From assembly GCA_030636125.1 (NCBI GenBank), contig DAOVXM010000131.1, forward strand, positions 1 to 7,178: DNA of 7,178 nt, given 5' to 3'. The translations under genes were made by a program, and so were the position numbers. The first letter of the stretch is position 1. Every line of letters starts with the position of its first letter. This DNA is from Chloroflexota bacterium (GTDB taxonomy: Bacteria > Chloroflexota > Anaerolineae > Anaerolineales > UBA4823). Positions 1-5,709 of the stretch are shown here, one piece after another. The notes below the pieces were generated by a model. That model searched no databases and was not told the DNA's origin. It worked only from the letters and a program-made list of their open reading frames with translations.

Positions 1-153
1 GATAATCGCTTAAGTACACTATTTGGGTTAACCCAGCTTCCGATCGATGTGGAATTTATTGGGCATAATTTGGCTCTAGCGATAGCAGTAGTTGTAGTTA
101 TGTTTTGGAATTTCTTTGCGAATAGGTACTGGACCTATAATGATGTAGATTAA
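1..153 (+). CDS. GtrA-like membrane protein, C-terminal fragment
   Basis: The frame is open from the window edge to a TAA stop and gives 50 residues. They include a hydrophobic segment (about residues 23-40, rich in Leu/Ala/Val/Ile) followed by a WNFFANRYWTY motif and a short acidic tail. A last membrane helix running into an N-x2-NR-(F/Y)-W-T-(F/Y) motif is typical of the C-terminus of the GtrA/DPMS family. These are four-helix membrane proteins that help move polyprenyl-phosphate-linked sugars across the membrane for cell-surface glycans. In some bacteria this domain is fused behind a family 2 glycosyltransferase (polyprenol-phosphate mannose synthase type). Which form this is cannot be told, because the N-terminal part lies outside the window. 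The family call is by motif only. It is separated from the next gene by 75 bp containing a promoter-like element, so it probably ends its own transcription unit. Confidence 0.62.
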   Translation, partial: DNRLSTLFGLTQLPIDVEFIGHNLALAIAVVVVMFWNFFANRYWTYNDVD

Positions 154-190
154 CCTCGGGTCTGCAAGGTCTATCGTAAAGAGTGTTGCA

Positions 191-218
191 TTTGACCAAT
201 CGGACCTGCTAGTATAAT
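191..218 (+). promoter_or_regulatory. Candidate sigma-70-type promoter for the 229-606 gene
   Basis: A perfect TATAAT lies at 213-218. A -35-like TTTGAC (191-196) or TTGACC (192-197) lies 16 or 15 bp upstream. The spacing is slightly short for a housekeeping promoter. If used, transcription would start near 224-226, only 3-5 nt before the ATG at 229, and the AAGGA (219-223) that looks like a ribosome binding site would not be in the transcript. Either the message is nearly leaderless or the real start is further upstream. This would drive the series of + strand genes that begins at 229. Confidence 0.45.
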
Positions 219-228
219 AAGGACAGAT

Positions 229-606
229 ATGACTAAAAGAGTTCCATTAATCGCAATATATACTACACAGGGCGACGTAGACGCATTCCTTCGTTATCCT
301 TATCTGTATAACCGGCAAGGTGAGTGGATAGGATGGGTGACTTCTAAACGTCAAGTATATTCAGTACATGGTCATTATGTCGGTTATTTGAGCGATGACC
401 CGCGAATATTACGTAAGGAATCGTCTGGATTTCTCAAACCCCTGCAAGAACCGCCCTCCCCTCCTCAAAATATATCGACTCCAGCAACAGCGCCTTTACC
501 ACCAATGATGCCAGAAGTACCTATTGGGACGTATGATGTGTTAGAAGATCGGCCTGAACTTTTACCATCGGTTGATTTTGGAGACTTGCGTGAAGACATG
601 GATTAA
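229..606 (+). CDS. Small hypothetical protein, beta-flower-like repeats with Pro-rich tail
   Basis: This is a 125-residue soluble protein with no signal peptide or membrane segment. Residues 5-63 contain three related units: YTTQGDVDAFL (11-21), YNRQGEWIGWV (27-37) and YSVHGHYVGYL (44-54). Each has the pattern Tyr-x3-Gly-x2-(Val/Ile)-x2-(aliphatic), followed by DDPRILRK. Short repeated beta-hairpins of this sort recall the '4-fold beta flower' type domain; that name is from memory and not verified. Residues 71-98 are rich in Pro, Ser, Thr and Ala and look disordered, and the last 25 residues are acidic. The ATG is preceded by AAGGA at 219-223. The stop lies 2 bp before the thioesterase ATG, so the two are probably translated together. 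I cannot assign a function. Proteins of this look seem common in Chloroflexota, which I state from memory. Confidence 0.8.
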   Translation: MTKRVPLIAIYTTQGDVDAFLRYPYLYNRQGEWIGWVTSKRQVYSVHGHYVGYLSDDPRILRKESSGFLKPLQEPPSPPQNISTPATAPLPPMMPEVPIGTYDVLEDRPELLPSVDFGDLREDMD

Positions 607-608
607 CG

Positions 609-1085
609 ATGGTTGATGATCATATTGGGAAGCCTGTAAGCGTATCACAGGTTACTATCGCACAGCTAATGCAGCCTCAACATGCCAATAGCTTAGGTAA
701 TGTACATGGCGGGTGGATTATGAAATTGGTTGATGAGGCGGGGGCCCTGGTATGTATGCGACACGCTCAAAGGCGGGTTGTCACCGTGGCCGTCGATCAA
801 ATGATATTCAGGCAACCAATACGCATTGGGGATTTGGTTACACTCTCAGCAGAAGTAAGTTATGTTGGACGTACCTCGATGGAAGCAGAAGTACAAGTCG
901 TCGCCGAGAATCCGGTTACGGGTGAACAAACGCATACCAATACAGCTTATCTTGTGTATGTCGCCTTGGACGAAGAAGGTAATCCCGTCCCGGTACCTTC
1001 TCTGATTCCAGAGACTGAAGCCCAACGTTTACGCATGGAGGCAGGCAGAGCTCGCCAAACCCATCGAGTTGGGCAACATAGCTAG
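609..1085 (+). CDS. Acyl-CoA thioesterase, hotdog fold (YciA/BFIT-like)
   Basis: At 158 residues the protein has the usual length for a single-hotdog acyl-CoA hydrolase, which cleaves acyl-CoA to a free fatty acid and CoA in the cytoplasm. The family signature is clear: N27-S-L-G30-N-V-H-G-G35, then the central helix IMKLVDEAG with D42. The Asn and Asp lie 15 residues apart, the same spacing as the catalytic Asn/Asp pair described for bacterial hexameric acyl-CoA thioesterases. Strand segments such as TVAVDQMIF (59-67) and AEVSYVGRTSMEAEVQV (81-97) fit the rest of the fold, and NTAYLVYVALDEEGNPVPVP (111-130) is the typical last strand with a Pro-rich exit. The C-terminal 25 residues are charged and probably helical. 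The ATG lies 2 bp after the previous stop and no strong separate ribosome binding site is seen, so translation is probably coupled. Chain-length preference cannot be read from sequence. Confidence 0.9.
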   Translation: MVDDHIGKPVSVSQVTIAQLMQPQHANSLGNVHGGWIMKLVDEAGALVCMRHAQRRVVTVAVDQMIFRQPIRIGDLVTLSAEVSYVGRTSMEAEVQVVAENPVTGEQTHTNTAYLVYVALDEEGNPVPVPSLIPETEAQRLRMEAGRARQTHRVGQHS

Positions 1086-1103
1086 AACCTAAATGAATGC
1101 GAT

Positions 1104-1118
1104 AAAGGAAAAATTTTG
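1104..1118 (+). promoter_or_regulatory. Ribosome binding site fixing a TTG start
   Basis: AAAGGAA at 1104-1110 sits 5 nt before TTG at 1116-1118. ATGs at 1093 and 1097 lie in other frames and reach stops within 12 codons, so they are not the start. The TTG is the only well-placed initiator for the ATPase gene. Confidence 0.7.
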
Positions 1119-2339
1119 TCCGGTGTAGAACGATCTGCTGAAGATAAATCAAAAATCGATTTGATTACATCACATGATGAATCTGTAGAGGTAGATCTCC
1201 AACCCGCTGTCCGCTCTCTGCGTGAACTACTAGACCGTGTGACTGGGCGCGGTTTTCAACAACCTCAATCTTCCGAAGACTCCGGGATTGCTGAGATACT
1301 TCCCTTTCCATTCCTGGCGTTGGTCGGTCAATATGAGATGAAGCTAGCCTTAATGCTGGCATTGATAAACCCTGCAGCAGGCGGTGTCTTGCTTATTGGT
1401 CCGCGCGGAACCGGAAAAACAACCGCAGTGCGTAGCTTAGTTGATTTATTACCTGAGGTGCCCCGAAGCCTGTGTTATTACGGCTGTATGCCGGAGGATA
1501 TTGAGAGTGGGGGTATTGATGCAGTTTGCCCCGACTGTGCAAGGAAATTCGCTGAAGGAGAGCCACTTGCAAAATTGGATCATGTTCGTTTAGTCGAATT
1601 ACCTCTTAACGCCCGTCTGGAGGACGTTGTGGGAGGGGTCGATGAGCGCGCTGCAGTTCACAGCCGTTTAAGAATCCGACGGGGCCTTTTAGCTCAAGCA
1701 GACCATAATTTATTATTTGTAGACGAGATTAATCTTCTTAGTGATGAGGTTGTAGATGCTCTGCTTGATGCTGCAGCTCAAGGGTATTACACTGTTCGCC
1801 GAGGAGCTGTTTCGGCTTCCTACAAGTCCCGTTTCGTACTTGTAGGGTCGATGAATCCAGAGGAAGGGCGCTTGCGACCTCAAATACAAGACCGTTTTGG
1901 CTTACGGGTGGTAGTTCGTGGTCTTGAAGATATCCAAGAGCGCTTAGAGGCATACCGGCGTGTACAAGCTTACCAAAGCAACCCTCGCCAGACAGTAACA
2001 AGGTTTGTCACAGAAACTGAGATTGCTAAAGCTGAAATCCAAGCTGCCAGGGATATTTTATCTAACGTAATCTTATCGAATGAAGTCGCCCAGTCAGGTT
2101 TGGAATTAATTAACCGTTTGAAAATAGACTCACTACGTGCAGAGATAACGTTATTTGAAGGGGCTCGTGCCTATGCAGCTGCTGAGGGTCGTCAGGAGGT
2201 GAATCTTGATGACTTGCGTGAAATTGCTCCATTGGCTTTACGCCTACGTCGCTCCAACTTTATGGAAGGATACTTAGAGCAACAACAGACTGAAGAATCC
2301 GAATTGCTTGAAATATTAAATACAGTTATCCCCCAATAG
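1116..2339 (+). CDS. BchI/ChlI-like AAA+ ATPase (magnesium chelatase subunit I family)
   Basis: This 407-residue protein opens with a roughly 60-residue N-terminal stretch not seen in the shorter BchI proteins. It then follows the BchI pattern closely: FPFLALVGQYEMKLAL (64-79), Walker A GPRGTGKTT (95-103), VELPLNARLEDVVGG (160-174), Walker B LLFVDEIN (199-206, D203/E204), sensor 1 VGSMNPEEG (243-251), arginine finger region QDRFG (258-262, R260), and sensor 2 SLRAEI (339-344). Between Walker A and the helix insert it carries four Cys in a CX3C/CX2C arrangement (C120, C124, C138, C141). In magnesium chelatase, subunit I is the ATP-driven ring that works with BchD and BchH to insert Mg into protoporphyrin IX. 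Neither partner is in the window. Related ATPases also act with VWA-domain proteins outside pigment synthesis, so the substrate is left open. The start is TTG with a strong ribosome binding site. It lies 30 bp after the thioesterase and 53 bp before the TPR gene. Confidence 0.87.
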   Translation: MSGVERSAEDKSKIDLITSHDESVEVDLQPAVRSLRELLDRVTGRGFQQPQSSEDSGIAEILPFPFLALVGQYEMKLALMLALINPAAGGVLLIGPRGTGKTTAVRSLVDLLPEVPRSLCYYGCMPEDIESGGIDAVCPDCARKFAEGEPLAKLDHVRLVELPLNARLEDVVGGVDERAAVHSRLRIRRGLLAQADHNLLFVDEINLLSDEVVDALLDAAAQGYYTVRRGAVSASYKSRFVLVGSMNPEEGRLRPQIQDRFGLRVVVRGLEDIQERLEAYRRVQAYQSNPRQTVTRFVTETEIAKAEIQAARDILSNVILSNEVAQSGLELINRLKIDSLRAEITLFEGARAYAAAEGRQEVNLDDLREIAPLALRLRRSNFMEGYLEQQQTEESELLEILNTVIPQ

Positions 2340-2392
2340 ACAACTTCAGAGCAAGTCTCAGTAATTTGATTTATGTAAAATGGAGATAATCG

Positions 2393-2749
2393 ATGACACA
2401 GGATGAAATGAAGGAGAAAAAGCCTCAAACAGCTGAAGAGTTCATTGACCAAGGGTGGTCGTTTCATGCTCAACAAAAGGACGAAACAGCAGCGGAGGAA
2501 AGCTTTCGACGCGCCATATCGTTGAGTCCCGAGTCTGTAGATGCGTACTATGGACTTGGGTTGGTCCTAAAAGCACAGGACCGCAGGCAAGAGTCTATGG
2601 AAACGTTTAAAGACGTTGTTGAGCTAATAGAGACTAATCCGACTAAGGAGCAAGCTCGAGGGGAGATGATGCGGAGATTGAGTATAGCTCATATCAACCA
2701 GATGGAATCCGGCGATTGGGGATTGGAGGGCGAAATTTGGAAACACTAA
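2393..2749 (+). CDS. Short TPR-repeat protein
   Basis: This is a 118-residue soluble helical protein. Two tetratricopeptide repeats are visible: about 14-47, ending in FRRAISLSPES, and about 48-81, starting VDAYYGLGLVLKAQDRRQES and ending FKDVVELIE. They carry the Gly/Ala/Tyr and Pro positions typical of TPRs. Residues 82-108 may form a third, degenerate unit or a capping helix. TPR domains are protein-binding scaffolds, so this may be an adaptor for a neighbouring enzyme; no target can be read from the sequence. The ATG at 2393 is preceded by GGAG at 2382-2385 with 7 nt spacing. The 3' end overlaps the next gene by 13 bp when that gene is started at 2737, and its last codons hold that gene's ribosome binding site, so expression of the two is likely coupled. 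Confidence 0.82.
   Translation: MTQDEMKEKKPQTAEEFIDQGWSFHAQQKDETAAEESFRRAISLSPESVDAYYGLGLVLKAQDRRQESMETFKDVVELIETNPTKEQARGEMMRRLSIAHINQMESGDWGLEGEIWKH
2725..2739 (+). promoter_or_regulatory. Ribosome binding site inside TPR gene deciding a TTG start
   Basis: GGAGGG at 2725-2730 is the strongest Shine-Dalgarno match in this area and lies 6 nt before TTG at 2737-2739. An upstream in-frame TTG at 2716 would place this motif inside the coding region and has no comparable site before it. The protein from 2737 begins METLNLNHRERMENCL, which fits the usual N-terminus of the family (NHRER followed by a short helix and D-R-x-P). Confidence 0.65.
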
Positions 2750-3738
2750 ACTTAAACCACCGCGAAAGAATGGAGAATTGCCTTACTAACGGTCCACTAG
2801 ATCGACCGCCAGTTTCTTTATGGAGGCATTTTCCTGTGGATGATCAGTCCGCAGAGAATTTAGCAATCGCTACCATTAATTTTCAAAGGACATTCGATTT
2901 TGATTTTGTAAAAGTTACTCCAGCATCATCATTTTGTATCAAAGATTGGGGTGTGCAAGATGAATGGTGTGGCGCTACTGAGGGAACGCGCGAATATACA
3001 AAACGAGTTATCCAAAACCCCGATGACTGGGCAAAGCTGCCAGCACTGGACCCAACCCAAGGTCATTTGGCTGAGCAATTGAAGTGTTTACGACTGATCA
3101 CTCGTGAACTGGGCTCAAAAGTACCGGTGATCCAGACAATTTTTAATCCTTTATCGCAGGCGAAGAACCTAGTTGGTAAGGAAACTTTGCTGGTGCATCT
3201 ACGCCAATATCCGGATGCAGTGCATACTGGTTTGAAGATTATAGCTGAGACTACTCAGCGTTTTATTGAGAGTGCACAAGAGACGGGTATTGCAGGGATA
3301 TTTTTCGCTGTGCAGCATGCACAGTTTGGATTAATGTCCACGGATGAGTACGCTCAATATGGGCGCAAGTATGATATGCAAATTTTGAATTCGGCAAGTG
3401 ATCTATGGTTAAATGTCCTTCATCTGCATGGCGAAAATGTGATGTTTGACCAGCTCTTGGACTATCCTGTAGAAATAATTAACTGGCACGACATGGATAC
3501 TTATCCGTCTCTGGGTGGAGGCAAGAGTCTTTTCGACGGTGTTGTATGTGGTGGACTTCAGCGTGAGAGAACAATAGTATTGGGCACACCTGCGAGCGTT
3601 GAGTTAGAAGCGATAGATGCTATCCAGTCAACAGGTGGAAAAGGCTTTGTCCTCGGCACAGGTTGTGTTGTTCCCACAATCGCTCCCTTTGGAAATATCA
3701 TGGCTGCCAGAAAAAGCGTTGAGAGTTTTAGTTCGTAA
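2737..3738 (+). CDS. Uroporphyrinogen decarboxylase (URO-D) superfamily protein, not HemE
   Basis: The chosen TTG start gives 333 residues, a normal length for the URO-D TIM-barrel superfamily, which includes HemE and corrinoid/CoM methyltransferases such as MtaA. The N-terminus NHRERMENCLTNGPLDRPPV (7-26) and the C-terminal GKGFVLGTGCVVPTIAP (301-317) are the family hallmarks. HemE features are absent: the RQAGRY-type motif is replaced by SLWRHFPVDD (27-36), and the LGHG-type His near the end is LGTG. Instead H229-L-H231-G plus C310 resemble the His-x-Cys...Cys zinc site of the methyltransferases, with His in place of the first Cys; C271 and H251 are further candidates. The likely class is a URO-D-fold methyltransferase or another enzyme on an unknown substrate, in the cytoplasm. 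It overlaps the TPR gene by 13 bp and is probably cotranscribed with it. The specific reaction is unknown. Confidence 0.83.
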   Translation: METLNLNHRERMENCLTNGPLDRPPVSLWRHFPVDDQSAENLAIATINFQRTFDFDFVKVTPASSFCIKDWGVQDEWCGATEGTREYTKRVIQNPDDWAKLPALDPTQGHLAEQLKCLRLITRELGSKVPVIQTIFNPLSQAKNLVGKETLLVHLRQYPDAVHTGLKIIAETTQRFIESAQETGIAGIFFAVQHAQFGLMSTDEYAQYGRKYDMQILNSASDLWLNVLHLHGENVMFDQLLDYPVEIINWHDMDTYPSLGGGKSLFDGVVCGGLQRERTIVLGTPASVELEAIDAIQSTGGKGFVLGTGCVVPTIAPFGNIMAARKSVESFSS

Positions 3739-3819
3739 ACCGTACATTTAGGCTGACTTCACAATTAATCAATTGTTCCAATCGATTCGGATTCAAATAT
3801 CGAACAATCAAAAGGAATA
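3739..3819 (+). promoter_or_regulatory. Intergenic region with inverted repeats upstream of rsmD
   Basis: This AT-rich 81-bp gap holds a 6-bp inverted repeat with a 4-nt loop (ACAATT/AATTGT, 3761-3776) and an overlapping 7-bp inverted repeat ATTGTTC (3772-3778) / GAACAAT (3802-3808). A weak promoter-like pair also falls here: TTGTTC at 3773-3778 and AATATC-like sequence about 17 bp downstream. AAAGGA at 3811-3816 is the ribosome binding site of rsmD. The first repeat is too weak and lacks a T-run for a convincing terminator. The region probably separates two transcription units, but no single element is certain. Confidence 0.3.
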
Positions 3820-4398
3820 ATGAGTGGCTTACGAGTAATTTCCGGAGTTGCACGCGGACGAAAATTGCGATCCGTACCCGGTGATTCTACTCGACCGATA
3901 ACTGACCGGACTAAGGTATCACTATTCAATATTTTAGGGGGAGATATACCAGAGGCTACCTTTTTGGACTTGTTCGCTGGAACTGGAAGTGTAGGTATCG
4001 AAGCATTAAGCAGAGGCGCTGCTTATGTTCTCTTTATCGATAATAATCGCCAAGCAATACAGACCATCCAGGCAAATTTGGCTCATACTGGTCTCGAGAA
4101 AGGCGCAGAAGTTCGACGGATGGATGCTCTACAGCTAATGAGGGATACAGCCGATTTAGCCTTCGATTATATTTATATTGCGCCTCCTCAGTATAAAGAT
4201 ATTTGGAAGAAGGCATTAATAAACCTGGATTCAAATCCGACCTGGTTTTCGGATGATGCTTGGGTTATTGTGCAAATCGATCCAGTGGAATATTGCTCAA
4301 TACAATTGCACAACCTGGTCGAATTCGACCAACGTCGTTACGGGAGTACATTATTAGTGTTTTACGAGCGGATTACAGAAGTCGGAAATCCATTGTAA
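3820..4398 (+). CDS. rsmD: 16S rRNA (guanine966-N2)-methyltransferase RsmD
   Basis: This 192-residue SAM-dependent methyltransferase is of the normal length for RsmD, which methylates G966 of 16S rRNA during 30S assembly. It begins LRVISGVARGRKL (4-16), followed by RPITDRTKVSLFNIL (25-39), both strong RsmD family markers. The SAM-binding motif I LDLFAGTGSVGIEALSRGA runs over 49-67. The acidic residue after the second strand (D74) and RRMDALQLM (99-107) fit motifs II and III. Motif IV, normally D-P-P-Y/F, reads IAPPQYK (120-126), so the first Asp is Ala and a Gln sits before the Tyr. I believe this form recurs in Chloroflexota RsmD, but that is from memory. The ATG has AAAGGA at 3811-3816 with a 3-nt gap. 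The histidine kinase gene starts 41 bp downstream; coaD, a frequent rsmD neighbour, is not seen. Confidence 0.88.
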   Translation: MSGLRVISGVARGRKLRSVPGDSTRPITDRTKVSLFNILGGDIPEATFLDLFAGTGSVGIEALSRGAAYVLFIDNNRQAIQTIQANLAHTGLEKGAEVRRMDALQLMRDTADLAFDYIYIAPPQYKDIWKKALINLDSNPTWFSDDAWVIVQIDPVEYCSIQLHNLVEFDQRRYGSTLLVFYERITEVGNPL

Positions 4399-4439
4399 TC
4401 ATCTGGATAAGTCTCATTTAGAAAATATACGAGGTTGCT

Positions 4440-5621
4440 ATGCCTAATGGTACATCTCCGGCGAAAGTCGTTCAACGGGCATTTCCCGGCATGCGTGAAA
4501 GAGAAGCGGAAGATTTAGCAAGGACTGGTGATGTCCACACTTACCCTGCTAAGCATATACTCTGTCAAGAGGGTGCCGTTGAACAGATTTTTTATATATT
4601 ATTGAGGGGGAAGGTTCAAGTTACAAAGTTAATCGATCCCACTGAAGTAAGATTGCTCTCGTTTCTTGGTCCAGGTGATTTTTTTGGCGAGATGGCTCTT
4701 ATCCATAATGCACCTCGCGCTGCAACTGTTGCGACAATTACTCCAACTACGGTATTGGAAATAAATAAAGCCGACTTTGCTGAATTATTGAGGCTGAATG
4801 CCAGTGTTTCAGTCGCGATGGTTAGGGAGGTCAGCCGTCGCTTACGCGAGAACGACGAGATGGCGATTGAGGATTTACGCGTGAAAGCGAAAGAACTTGC
4901 CGAAGCATACCAGCAGCTAGCGGAGCAAGATTATGCACGTCAAGAATTCTTAACCACGATTGCCCATGAATTACGCACGCCACTTACAACTTCGTATGGG
5001 TATCTCCAAGCGATTCAGATTGGTATGTTGAGTGGTGAAGAATTGAGCTCAACCCTGAATACAATCTCAAAAAATATCCAGCAGGTGATATCTTTGGTTA
5101 ATGATATCTTGTTCTTACAGGAAATGGACTTGATCATACTGGAATTTCAACCTGTTGACATTGGTACTCTTGTGGCAACGGTTGTCGAGCAGCAAAAAGA
5201 ACGAGCTCAGCGTAATGATATTATCTTGGATCTAAATATAATGCCCGATCTGCCTATGATAGCCGGAGATGAGAAAAGCCTGGAGCGAGTCTTCAATATC
5301 CTATTGGACAATGCGATCAAATTTAGTCCTGAGGGCGGTGACATATCTGTTATCGTGAAACAAGAAGAGGAAATGATCTGGGCGATCGTTTTAGACCATG
5401 GGGTTGGTATACCACCTGAGGCAATACCAAGGATCTTCCGCCGCTTCTTCCGGTTGGACGAAGTTGAGGGATATATATTTTCTGGTGCGGGATTGGGATT
5501 GTCTATCGCGCGCCAGGTTGTTGAACAGCATGGCGGTGAAATCGAAGTTCGCAGCGAGTTGGGAAAAGGAAGCGAGTTTAGAATTGGCTTAAAGATTATG
5601 AAGGAAAATATTGCGGTTTAA
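4440..5621 (+). CDS. Soluble sensor histidine kinase with cyclic-nucleotide-binding domain
   Basis: This 393-residue protein has no membrane segment or signal peptide. Residues about 15-137 form a CRP/FNR-type cyclic-nucleotide-binding domain, with the phosphate-binding cassette FGEMALIHNAPRAATV (82-97) keeping the Glu (E84) and Arg (R93) that usually contact cAMP or cGMP. A charged, probably coiled-coil linker (138-168) leads to a HisKA domain with the H-box FLTTIAHELRTPL (170-182, phospho-acceptor H176). The catalytic domain has the N-box NILLDNAIKFSP (286-297), a G1 box DHGVGIP (319-325), an F-box RRFFR (334-338) and a G2 box GAGLGLSIARQ (349-359). All motifs needed for activity are present. 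It would autophosphorylate in response to a bound nucleotide or another small ligand. No response regulator lies in the window, so the kinase is an orphan here. The ATG has GAGG at 4431-4434 with 5 nt spacing. The gene follows rsmD by 41 bp. Confidence 0.9.
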   Translation: MPNGTSPAKVVQRAFPGMREREAEDLARTGDVHTYPAKHILCQEGAVEQIFYILLRGKVQVTKLIDPTEVRLLSFLGPGDFFGEMALIHNAPRAATVATITPTTVLEINKADFAELLRLNASVSVAMVREVSRRLRENDEMAIEDLRVKAKELAEAYQQLAEQDYARQEFLTTIAHELRTPLTTSYGYLQAIQIGMLSGEELSSTLNTISKNIQQVISLVNDILFLQEMDLIILEFQPVDIGTLVATVVEQQKERAQRNDIILDLNIMPDLPMIAGDEKSLERVFNILLDNAIKFSPEGGDISVIVKQEEEMIWAIVLDHGVGIPPEAIPRIFRRFFRLDEVEGYIFSGAGLGLSIARQVVEQHGGEIEVRSELGKGSEFRIGLKIMKENIAV

Positions 5622-5667
5622 ATAACTAGTGGATTTTACATCAAGCCGATAGGATATTTGGATCACA

Positions 5668-5698
5668 AAATCTCCCATAAATGGCTTATGGGAGATTT
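5668..5698. terminator. Hairpin after the histidine kinase gene, candidate terminator
   Basis: A perfect 13-bp inverted repeat (AAATCTCCCATAA, 5668-5680, and its complement at 5686-5698) encloses a 5-nt loop, ATGGC. It begins 46 bp after the histidine kinase stop. The stem ends in TTT followed by AATCTATT, so the U-rich run is short and interrupted. It could act as a weak intrinsic terminator or an mRNA 3'-end stabiliser for the + strand unit. Confidence 0.55.
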
Positions 5699-5709
5699 AA
5701 TCTATTAAA

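Noticed and set aside
916..1152. 78-codon - strand reading frame
   Set aside because: It lies opposite the thioesterase and ATPase genes, which have clear family motifs, and its own product shows no recognisable pattern.
1116..2339. Taking the BchI-like ATPase as proof of a phototroph
   Set aside because: No BchD, BchH or other pigment gene is present, and BchI-like ATPases occur in non-phototrophs.
2716..2736. Longer start (TTG at 2716) for the URO-D-family gene
   Set aside because: GGAGGG at 2725-2730 is ideally placed for TTG 2737, and the extra seven residues do not match the family N-terminus.
2737..3738. Annotation as haem-pathway HemE
   Set aside because: The RQAGRY-type motif and the LGHG-type His are missing; only the superfamily assignment is safe.
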